Shown: piece by piece, positions 35,687 through 42,901 of the stretch | Layout of the letters: each line of letters opens with the position of its first letter | Position numbering within the stretch: position 1 is the stretch's first letter | NCBI RefSeq assembly: GCF_900113705.1 | Contig: NZ_FOQI01000003.1 | Location: 186,001-250,000 of the forward strand | Length of the DNA: 64,000 bases | Reading direction: 5' to 3' | Origin: Collimonas sp. OK307 | GTDB lineage: Bacteria > Pseudomonadota > Gammaproteobacteria > Burkholderiales > Burkholderiaceae_D | Translations under genes and position numbers: made by a program | The notes under the pieces: model-generated | Seen by the model: only the letters and a program-made list of their open reading frames with translations | What the model was told of the DNA's origin: nothing | Databases searched by the model: none

Positions 35687-37435
35687 CTAAATGACTATCG
35701 ATGGTTCTGGCTTTGATTCGTCTTCGACCTTGACGCGCAGGTGCCGGTAGGCGTCTTTTTCCTGCTCGTCCAGTGCGACGATGTATGGCTCGATCGGGCG
35801 CTTGAAGCAAGTCATGCGACCGTTTTCCCGCTTCACCTGGACATGGACAAACCAATCCTTGTCGTTGCGCTCCGGGTAATCGACCCGATCGTGATACAAA
35901 CCCCACCGGCTTTCTGTGCGATACAGCGAGGCGCGCGCCGCCATCTCGGCGCAATCCCGGATCGCATGCACTTCCATCGCCCGCATCAGCTCATGCGGAT
36001 TGCTGGCAGAAAGGCGTTCCAGATCCGTGCTGATGGCTTCGAAGCGGCTCAGCCCGATCTCCATCTTGCGCGTCACCTTCGGCGGTTGCAGGTAGTCGTT
36101 GACCATGCGCCGCAGCTTGTATTCGACCTGCGCCGGCGGCAAGCCGTCAGTACGCGACAACGGCGCCCAGACGCGGTTTCTCTCTGTTTCTACCTGTTGC
36201 TGGTCGAGCTCGGCCAGCTCGTGCCCGGCGCAACGCCGCGCCGCGCTTTCTCCAGCCAGCTTGCCGTAGACGAAGGCACCCAGCATGTAGTTGTGTGGAA
36301 CGCATGCCAGGTCGCCGGCGGCATACAGGCCGGCCACCGTGGTTTCCGCATGTTCATTGACCCACACCCCGGATGCCGAATGGCCGCTGCACAAGCCGAT
36401 TTCCGAAATATGCATTTCCACCATCTGCTCCCGGTAGTCGGTTCCACGCCCGGCGTGGAAGCGGCCGCGGCTCGGGCGTTCGTTGGTATGCAGGATAGTT
36501 TCTATGGTGCTGATGGTTTCTTCCGCAAGGTGATTCAACTTGAGGAACACAGGCCCGTTGCCGCCTTGCAGTTCGCGATAGAACTCCTTCATCATCTGGC
36601 CGCTCCAGTAATCGCATTCGATGAAACGTTCGCCCTTACTGTTGGTGGTATAGCCACCGAACGGCCCGGTGACATACGCGCACGCAGGACCGTTGTAATC
36701 CTTGATCAAGGGATTGATCTGGAAGCACTCTATGCCGCTGAGCTCGGCGCCGGCGTGATACGCCATGCTGTATCCGTCGCCGGCATTGGTCGGATTTTCA
36801 TAGGTACCGAACAAGTAGCCCGAGGAAGGCAAACCAAGGCGCCCCGCCGCACCGGTGCTGAGGATCACCGTCTTGGCGCGCACCACATGAAAATCCGCGG
36901 TGCGGCAATCGAACGCCATCGCGCCGGCGATGCTGCCGTCTTGCGCCAGCAATAGCCGGGTGACTACCAGCCGATTGGAAATCTCGACCCGGGTGCGCTT
37001 TAGGCGGCGATACAACACTTTCTTGATGTCGTGGCCTTCCGGCATCGGCAGTACATAACTGCCCATGTGATGCACCTTGCGCATCGCATAGTCGCCGGTT
37101 TCATCCTTTTCAAATTTGACGCCCCAGCGATCCAGTTCTTCTATCATCGAAAAGCTGTTTTCGGCATACGCCATTACCGTCTTTTGATTGACGATGCCGT
37201 CGTTGGCGATCGTGATTTCCTTCACATACTGGGTTGGCGTGGCGTGGCCCGGAACCACTGCATTGTTCAAGCCATCCATCCCCATCGAAATCGCGCCGCT
37301 GCGTTTGACATTAGCCTTTTCGAGCAGCAGTACGCGCAGCGCGGGATTGGCTTCCTTGGCTTTGACTGCGGCCATCGGCCCGGCGGTGCCGCCGCCAATA
37401 ACCAGCACGTCTACGGTTTGTATATGTGTTTGCAT
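35687..37435 (-). CDS. AprA-like FAD-dependent oxidoreductase (fumarate reductase/APS reductase flavoprotein family)
   Basis: Flavoprotein of 582 residues. The FAD dinucleotide fold is VLVIGGGTAGPMAAVKAKEA at 11-30, and the second FAD contact is GLYAAGDLACVPHNYMLGAFVYG near 369. The region GLCSGHSASGVWVNE with His352 corresponds to the HSGASG.W block of AprA, where the histidine is catalytic. The long C-terminal helical domain with VTRKMEIGLSRFEAI and WFVHVQVKRENGRM is also AprA-like. The partner ferredoxin follows after nine bases. True APS reductase function is doubtful because no sulfate-reduction genes (sat, dsr, qmo) are in view. Confidence 0.83.
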   Translation of the reverse strand: MQTHIQTVDVLVIGGGTAGPMAAVKAKEANPALRVLLLEKANVKRSGAISMGMDGLNNAVVPGHATPTQYVKEITIANDGIVNQKTVMAYAENSFSMIEELDRWGVKFEKDETGDYAMRKVHHMGSYVLPMPEGHDIKKVLYRRLKRTRVEISNRLVVTRLLLAQDGSIAGAMAFDCRTADFHVVRAKTVILSTGAAGRLGLPSSGYLFGTYENPTNAGDGYSMAYHAGAELSGIECFQINPLIKDYNGPACAYVTGPFGGYTTNSKGERFIECDYWSGQMMKEFYRELQGGNGPVFLKLNHLAEETISTIETILHTNERPSRGRFHAGRGTDYREQMVEMHISEIGLCSGHSASGVWVNEHAETTVAGLYAAGDLACVPHNYMLGAFVYGKLAGESAARRCAGHELAELDQQQVETERNRVWAPLSRTDGLPPAQVEYKLRRMVNDYLQPPKVTRKMEIGLSRFEAISTDLERLSASNPHELMRAMEVHAIRDCAEMAARASLYRTESRWGLYHDRVDYPERNDKDWFVHVQVKRENGRMTCFKRPIEPYIVALDEQEKDAYRHLRVKVEDESKPEPSIVI

Positions 37436-37446
37436 GGTGTTCCCGG

Positions 37447-38268
37447 TTATTCACAGGCGGTGCTGCGCTTGCTGCGCGTCTTGTTGTCAACCCTGCGCAC
37501 AGGCGATGGCGAAGCTGTGGCATCAGCTGCCTTGCGCTCGATCTGTAAGCGGTATTGGAAGGCGTCGCCGCGGAAGTACAGGTATTCGAAGTCCAGCGGC
37601 GTGCGGTCGGCGCGATGCGTCAAGCGCTGTAGGCGCAGCAACGCCGTGCCTTCCGGCACACGCAGCGCATGCGCCAGGGTGACATCGGCCAGCAAGGCGT
37701 CGATTTGCAAATCGGCATGGCCCAGCGCGATGCCGTAGTCATTCTCCAGTATCAGAAAGATGTCCCGTGTCGCCAGGTCTTCCTTGCGCAAACGTTCACC
37801 GATTTCCTGCGGTAAGTAAGTAATCTCAAGGGAAACCGGCTCGCGATTCAAAAAGCGGATGCGCTTGATTTCGGTGATAGGTGCGGCGGCGCTCAACCCG
37901 AATTGCCGCGCCACCTTGGGCGGCGCGTCGATGATTTTGTGGCTGGTTACCTGATTGTAGATTTCATAACCCATGCGCGACATCGCTTCTGCAAAACCTT
38001 CCAGCTGCGTCAGTTGCTGGAAAGCTTTCGGCTTCGATACGAAGCTGCCCTTACCGGGAATCTTGAAGATCACGCCTTCCTTCTGGAGATCGCTCAATGC
38101 CTGGCGGATAGTGATGCGACTGACGCCGAAAATCGCGCTCATCTCACTTTCCGCAGGCAGTTGGGCATGCGGCGCATAACTGCCGTCCAGTATGCGTTCT
38201 CGCAAATTCTCCTTGACCTGGGTATACAAGGGAACCGGCGACAGCTCCAGCGTACGAAAATTTTTCAT
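37447..38268 (-). CDS. GntR-family regulator, HutC/UTRA type
   Basis: Regulator of 273 residues. The N-terminal winged helix is LYTQVKENLRERILDG then AESEMSAIFGVSRITIRQALSDLQKEG at about 14-65. The UTRA effector domain spans about 95-240 and contains PVSLEITYLPQEIGERL. The tail after 245 is basic and probably disordered. It lies 11 bases upstream of the AprA-like gene and is likely the first gene of the operon and its regulator. A palindrome at 38280-38295 just before its start is a plausible autoregulatory operator. Confidence 0.88.
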   Translation of the reverse strand: MKNFRTLELSPVPLYTQVKENLRERILDGSYAPHAQLPAESEMSAIFGVSRITIRQALSDLQKEGVIFKIPGKGSFVSKPKAFQQLTQLEGFAEAMSRMGYEIYNQVTSHKIIDAPPKVARQFGLSAAAPITEIKRIRFLNREPVSLEITYLPQEIGERLRKEDLATRDIFLILENDYGIALGHADLQIDALLADVTLAHALRVPEGTALLRLQRLTHRADRTPLDFEYLYFRGDAFQYRLQIERKAADATASPSPVRRVDNKTRSKRSTACE

Positions 38269-38279
38269 GATGCATTCCC

Positions 38280-38295
38280 ACCTGTTATGACAGGT
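38280..38295. promoter_or_regulatory. Candidate GntR operator ACCTGT-N4-ACAGGT
   Basis: A perfect inverted repeat ACCTGTTATGACAGGT stands 12-27 bases upstream of the GntR-family start. The size and symmetry suit a dimeric GntR/HutC protein. The rest of the 323-base gap 38269-38591 shows nothing else. Confidence 0.6.
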
Positions 38296-38591
38296 TATGT
38301 CGATGCACTGGATGCTACGGAGAATGCCGTATGGCGTGAACGAATCTATTTACAGATGCTTATGCGAAATTCCAGCTACAGCTACCCATGCACAAGGCGG
38401 CAGCAGTTTTTTCGACGCTTGAAAAGATGCCTATTTTGCAAGCACTTCCGTCGCAACGACCTACGTGATATAAGTTGGTTGCCAGCTTGCTTGCCGGAAT
38501 TTGTTTTCGACTGTAAATTTGTGAACTGACTTGCCGCCAGTGATTGACCGTGACGGCAATGACCGAACCATCATCTCGGTTGAGGATGCAT

Positions 38592-39995
38592 ATGGACATG
38601 AGCGCAACAATCGGCATGCGGCCAGAGCCAATCCGCCGCGTGACCAAAATTTATGCGGCTTTCCTGCTTGCCGCCTTCGCACTATCTCCCGCTGCCATGA
38701 TTGGCTACCTGTATTTCTTCCAGGATCCGGCGCTCAAATTCGACAATCACCTGTTCCATGAAATTGCCATTGCTGCGGCCACCCTTGAAGGTCTTTTCGT
38801 TACCTATGTGAGTTGGCGCTGCTATCGGTCGTCCGGCGAACCTATGCTGCGCTGGCTGACCTTGGGTTTTCTCGGGTTTACCCTGATCTATGCCCTGCAC
38901 GGCGCGTTTACCGGCATGGCGCATCACAATATCTGGCTATTCCTGCTGTACGGTCCGGCATCCCGCCTGGCGATGGCGATCCTGCTGCTGATTGGCTTAC
39001 TGTCGTTCAACCTGGAAGCGGACACGCCTGAACAACGCGTCAATCCGCGTTCATGGCTGATATGGGTAGCGGTGTTCCTGCTGATCGATATCGCGGTTGC
39101 AATTCTCGCCTACTCGCCAATTGCCGGTAATCCGGCGGTACGCCTGACGATGGAAGGCGGTGCGTTGTTCTTTTCCGCAGTCAACATCACTATCATGCTG
39201 GCCGGGCGCATCCGCTCGCCGCTGATGACGATTTTCGGCATTTCGATCGCCTTGTTCGGCTTGTCATCGTTGGCCTTCATCCTCGGCCGCCCGTGGAATC
39301 ATATGTGGTGGCTGGCCCATGCCATCTTTGCCGGCGGCTTTTTCTTCCTCAGCTACGGCATCATCCAGGCATTCCACACCACCCGTTCATTCTCCAATAT
39401 CTACAATCAGGAAGAAATGGTGAATCGCCTGGCGATGTCGATGGTGAGGACAGAAAACGCGCTGCAAGAATTGAAGCATAGCAACCAGATGCTAGAGCAT
39501 CTGGCATCCACCGATCCTTTGACCGGCGCTTCCAACCGGCGTCATTTTATCGAATGCGTAGACGCTGAAATCGCCAGGGCAAAACGGGACAATCTATCGT
39601 TTTCCCTGTTGGCTCTCGACCTGGATAATTTCAAGGCCATCAACGATCATTACGGCCATCAGGTGGGTGACGAAGTATTGCAGGGCTTCGTGCAGAAATG
39701 TCTGGAAGAGATCCGCCCTTATGACGGTGTGGCGCGCATGGGCGGCGAGGAGTTCATGATTTTACTGCCCCAGGCAACGCTCGAGGTGGCAATGGCAATT
39801 GGCGAACGTATCCGGTCGGCCACGGAAAACACCGCGTTTACCAGCGTCGCTGTGCCGAAAGTGATACTCACGGTGAGCATTGGCGTTTCGCAGTTCGGCC
39901 ACGATGGCAATACCATCGATACGATTTTCCGTGCCGCGGACGAGCGTCTTTATCGCGCAAAAGATCATGGCCGTAACTGCGTGGTTACGACATGA
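38592..39995 (+). CDS. Diguanylate cyclase with multi-pass N-terminal membrane sensor
   Basis: Protein of 467 residues. The first 270 residues form about seven or eight membrane helices of MASE type. A short coil (NRLAMSMVRTENALQELKHSNQML) leads to a GGDEF domain beginning STDPLTGASNRRHF. The catalytic motif is ARMGGEEFMILL, canonical GGEEF, and RPYD five residues before it is an intact inhibitory site. The start at 38592 follows GAGG with good spacing; ATGs at 38586 and 38598 are alternatives. Unrelated in its sensor part to the two cyclases at 20918-24830. Confidence 0.88.
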   Translation: MDMSATIGMRPEPIRRVTKIYAAFLLAAFALSPAAMIGYLYFFQDPALKFDNHLFHEIAIAAATLEGLFVTYVSWRCYRSSGEPMLRWLTLGFLGFTLIYALHGAFTGMAHHNIWLFLLYGPASRLAMAILLLIGLLSFNLEADTPEQRVNPRSWLIWVAVFLLIDIAVAILAYSPIAGNPAVRLTMEGGALFFSAVNITIMLAGRIRSPLMTIFGISIALFGLSSLAFILGRPWNHMWWLAHAIFAGGFFFLSYGIIQAFHTTRSFSNIYNQEEMVNRLAMSMVRTENALQELKHSNQMLEHLASTDPLTGASNRRHFIECVDAEIARAKRDNLSFSLLALDLDNFKAINDHYGHQVGDEVLQGFVQKCLEEIRPYDGVARMGGEEFMILLPQATLEVAMAIGERIRSATENTAFTSVAVPKVILTVSIGVSQFGHDGNTIDTIFRAADERLYRAKDHGRNCVVTT

Positions 39996-40101
39996 GATGT
40001 TACTAGTGCAGGCTTGACCTGATATTTGCTGTACGTGGTTTTGCCACGGGTGAAAACCCGGAAAGCCTCAGACCACTCAAGGTACGAGGCTTCCACTATA
40101 T

Positions 40102-40479
40102 TCATTTTTTTTGCACTGCCCAGTTTCCCTCAGCCATCTTGCAAGCTGGTATCGACAAAGTCTGATCCTGGCCTTTTGCATGAAGCGCAATATGTATTCT
40201 GCGACAGATCCTGGCATCTGTCTTGACCGTGTCCGCAGCACTCAACTCAGCCTGAATGGCCACAGAATTACCGAGACCTTCATTGGTCCATTGCTGCTCC
40301 TCGCCATCCCCTTTATTGGTCAGAACACTATCGACAGCTGCGACGAGCGATGTCTTGTCTTTCGGTTTCAGATAGGTCATCGGCGTGTCATTCAAAAACC
40401 GCAGGTTTGCAGCATGAGAGGCGGTAATTAAACAACCAGCTAAAACGACACTCGCTAAAAACGGCAGTTGCTTACGCAT
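40102..40479 (-). CDS. Small secreted protein resembling the 17-kDa surface-antigen domain
   Basis: Protein of 125 residues. The start at 40479 (after TATGGAGAAATC) opens a signal sequence with hydrophobic core LASVVLAGCLITA; LAGC could be a lipobox, but SHA cleavage by signal peptidase I is equally possible. The C-terminal half has QQWTNEGLGNSVAIQAEL, RICRRIHIALHAKG and IPACKMAEGNWAVQ, the spacing of W.N..GN, CR and C....G.W.V seen in rickettsia-type surface antigens. Two cysteines may form a disulfide. Function unknown. Confidence 0.65.
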   Translation of the reverse strand: MRKQLPFLASVVLAGCLITASHAANLRFLNDTPMTYLKPKDKTSLVAAVDSVLTNKGDGEEQQWTNEGLGNSVAIQAELSAADTVKTDARICRRIHIALHAKGQDQTLSIPACKMAEGNWAVQKK

Positions 40480-40556
40480 TTTGATTTCTCCATATAGCAT
40501 ATTGGGCGATGAATTATTGCATATAATTCATCAGGGCGAGATACCAAGTGGACGGA

Positions 40557-41114
40557 TCAACCGGCGCCGGTGTTGCGATATTTGCCTATGCCTATCCCGA
40601 AAATACTGGTTTGATGAGTCTTGCTTTTCACCACCCGCAGCTTTTTGCTGGGGTCCAATAACGTAAACCGCTCTCTGATGTCAGCTTCGCTTGGCAGCGA
40701 ATTTGCGCGCCACCTGATGATGTCGATGCCGGCCTTTTTCAACGCCTTGTACTTTTGCTCATCTTCTTTACTGAGGGTCTTGTTGTTATGATTCTTGGTA
40801 TCTATTTCAATTACCGCAACCACGTCACTGGCTTTATCGCAAATCACGAAATCCAGATTCTTCGATGTCAGGGTATCCAGGCCGCCGCTATCTTTGGTGC
40901 CTAGGCAACGGCTCAAGCCGACTTGTGCCAGCACCATGTAATCCGGCAGCGCACCGACCAGCCGCCAGTACATGACTTGGTCATTGTTCGACAAAGGCTT
41001 TTTCTTGATGTATTCACGACGCTTCTGCTGGGTCGCCTGCTTCTCCCGAGTTAGCATGGCGATAACCGCCATGACAATGATCGTGAGCGCCGTCAGTGCA
41101 ATGATTGCTTTCAT
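40557..41114 (-). CDS. DUF2726-containing membrane-anchored protein
   Basis: Protein of 185 residues with one N-terminal membrane helix (about 3-20, AIIALTALTIIVMAVIAML). A basic stretch follows, then a DUF2726-type nuclease-like fold (NNDQVMYWRLVGAL, KNLDFVICDKASDVVAVIEID, KKAGIDIIRWRANSLPSEADI). DUF2726 is distantly related to restriction-endonuclease-like proteins: Asp in LDFVI and the E-x-D in IEID are in the expected places. The start at 41114 follows AGGGGGACATAATA. A perfect 28-bp palindrome lies 31 bases upstream. Confidence 0.75.
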   Translation of the reverse strand: MKAIIALTALTIIVMAVIAMLTREKQATQQKRREYIKKKPLSNNDQVMYWRLVGALPDYMVLAQVGLSRCLGTKDSGGLDTLTSKNLDFVICDKASDVVAVIEIDTKNHNNKTLSKEDEQKYKALKKAGIDIIRWRANSLPSEADIRERFTLLDPSKKLRVVKSKTHQTSIFGIGIGKYRNTGAG

Positions 41115-41144
41115 TATTATGTCCCCCTGGTTGAATGCAGCGGC

Positions 41145-41172
41145 CATTATATTTCCATATGGAAATATAATG
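41145..41172. promoter_or_regulatory. Perfect 28-bp palindrome upstream of the DUF2726 gene
   Basis: Each half reads CATTATATTTCCAT, symmetric about 41158/41159. No T-run follows, and its A+T-rich sequence and position argue for an operator or promoter element of the minus-strand gene. Confidence 0.6.
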
Positions 41173-41329
41173 AAGCCAAAAATGCGATGCTAACAGTGGG
41201 TTTGCTCTAATCGCGGACACAAACCAGGCATGCCCGGAGACTGGCGGAGGAAGGGGGCGTAAGATGTCGATCTTGCCCTTTAAACCCTGTCGGCCCGCTG
41301 AATCGGGCTGACAGTATCAGGCTGAACTG

Positions 41330-41614
41330 TTACTCGCTTAATCCGAAAATCGCGTCGTAGCCGTTCTTGGCGCGATCGGCTTCGTCCAATTCATTGGTCA
41401 AGCCCAGGTCTTCCAGCTCTTCCGATGCATTGACGAACTGCTTATCGCTGGAAGCGCCGATAACGCGGTAGATTTCTTGCTTTGCATTGCGGATGCCGAG
41501 CAATATCTGCTCTTGCCGGACAACGTTCAACTCTACCGTCTTGATCAGTAGATTGGTCATGATATCGTGATCGAATTCGGGGATATCCTTATCTCCGACT
41601 AGTGCTGTTTTCAA
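41330..41614 (-). CDS. Hypothetical protein, 94 residues
   Basis: Family not recognised. The protein is acidic and helical by composition (MTNLLIKTVELNVVRQEQIL, SEELEDLGLTNELDEADRA), without signal peptide or membrane helix. A tandem repeat of 15-base units begins 28 bases upstream of its start. It is co-oriented with fbp on its upstream side but separated by 188 bases, so it may have its own promoter. Confidence 0.6.
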   Translation of the reverse strand: MKTALVGDKDIPEFDHDIMTNLLIKTVELNVVRQEQILLGIRNAKQEIYRVIGASSDKQFVNASEELEDLGLTNELDEADRAKNGYDAIFGLSE

Positions 41615-41642
41615 TCTGTTCCTCTTGTACTCATTGATAAAT

Positions 41643-41702
41643 ATTGCTGCAGTTGCGATTGCTGCAGTTGCGATTGCTGCAGGTGCATTTGCTGCAGGTG
41701 TG
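41643..41702. repeat. Tandem repeat, four 15-base units
   Basis: Units ATTGCTGCAGTTGCG (41643, 41658), ATTGCTGCAGGTGCA (41673) and TTTGCTGCAGGTGTG (41688). The first two are identical and the others differ by a few bases. It lies between fbp and the hypothetical gene. Confidence 0.85.
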
Positions 41703-41802
41703 CGATTTTACTAGGTCTGGCGTTTTGCTGTCGTCGCACTCCGCGAAGCGCCTGATCTGTTTCTGACCAGGCCTCGTGGAGAGGGTTCCTGCGTTTTCCG
41801 AC

Positions 41803-42804
41803 CTATTCCTGATGGTAGCGCGTTACCAGTTCGACTTCGCTCTTGGAACCGAGGAAGACCGGCACACGCTGATGCAATTTCTCCGGCTGGATATCCAGGA
41901 TCGCCTGCTTGCCGTCAGTGGCAGCGCCACCAGCTTGCTCGACGATGAAAGCCATCGGGTTGGCTTCGTACATCAGGCGCAACTTGCCTGGCTTGTCCGG
42001 TTCACGCGCATCGGCCGGGTACATGAAGATGCCGCCGCGATTCAGAATGCGATGGACGTCAGCGACCATCGATGCGATCCAGCGCATGTTGAAGTCTTTT
42101 TGACGCGGACCGGTGCTGCCGGCCAGCATTTCGTTGACGTAACGCGTGACCGGCGCATGCCAGTGGCGAGCGTTGGAAGAGTTAATCGCAAATTCCTTGG
42201 TCTCGGCCGGGATTTGCATGTCGCGCTGGGTCAATACCCACGAACCCATCTCACGATCCAAGGTAAAGCAATGCACGCCGTTACCGGTAGTCAGCACCAG
42301 CATGGTTTGCGGGCCGTACACAGCGTAGCCGGCAGCAACCTGCTTGCGGCCTGGCTGCATGAAATCCTGCTCAGTCGGCGAACTCATGCCATCCGGTGCT
42401 TTCAGCACCGAAAAAATGGTACCGATAGAGACATTGACGTCGATATTGCTGGAGCCGTCGAGCGGGTCGAACAACAGCAAGTATTCGCCTTGCGGATAAC
42501 GGTTTGGAATCGGATGGATGGATTCCATTTCTTCCGAAGCCATGGCGGCCAGGTGACCACCCCATTCATTGGCTTCCAGCAGGATTTCGTTGGAAATGAT
42601 ATCCAGTTTTTTCTGCACTTCGCCTTGCACGTTCTCGCTGTCAGCGCTGCCCAGCACTTCACCCAGTGCGCCTTTGCCGACGGCATGGCTGATGGTTTTG
42701 CAGGCGCGGCCGACTACTTCGATCAGCAGGCGCAGTTCTGCCGGAATGCTGTTGTGCAGACGTTGCTGCTCTATCAAATGCTGGGTAAGACTGATACGTT
42801 TCAT
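41803..42804 (-). CDS. fbp: Fructose-1,6-bisphosphatase class 1
   Basis: Gluconeogenic enzyme of 333 residues that hydrolyses fructose 1,6-bisphosphate. The metal and phosphate site is [19 protein letters not shown], and [30 protein letters not shown] is the substrate-binding region; [13 protein letters not shown] follows. Length agrees with proteobacterial class 1 enzymes. It lies 97 bases downstream of pepN on the same strand. Confidence 0.95.
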   Translation of the reverse strand: MKRISLTQHLIEQQRLHNSIPAELRLLIEVVGRACKTISHAVGKGALGEVLGSADSENVQGEVQKKLDIISNEILLEANEWGGHLAAMASEEMESIHPIPNRYPQGEYLLLFDPLDGSSNIDVNVSIGTIFSVLKAPDGMSSPTEQDFMQPGRKQVAAGYAVYGPQTMLVLTTGNGVHCFTLDREMGSWVLTQRDMQIPAETKEFAINSSNARHWHAPVTRYVNEMLAGSTGPRQKDFNMRWIASMVADVHRILNRGGIFMYPADAREPDKPGKLRLMYEANPMAFIVEQAGGAATDGKQAILDIQPEKLHQRVPVFLGSKSEVELVTRYHQE

Positions 42805-42901
42805 ATTGCTCTTTCTTTATTGTGGCTCTTCACTGTCTGGTCACTATCAGCCGCGGAAAAACCCGCGACTGAAAATAAAACTTGCAGTGAAATAAAAAAA
42901 C

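Noticed and set aside
35741-36955. Plus-strand frame of 404 residues opposite the AprA-like gene
   Set aside because: Shadow of the flavoprotein gene, with no start signal or motifs.
35687-37435. Assignment as true dissimilatory adenylylsulfate reductase
   Set aside because: The partner ferredoxin lacks the AprB tail and no sat, qmo or dsr genes are in the window.
41643-41702. Possible CRISPR array
   Set aside because: Units of 15 bases follow each other without spacers, so this is a simple tandem repeat; no cas genes are present.
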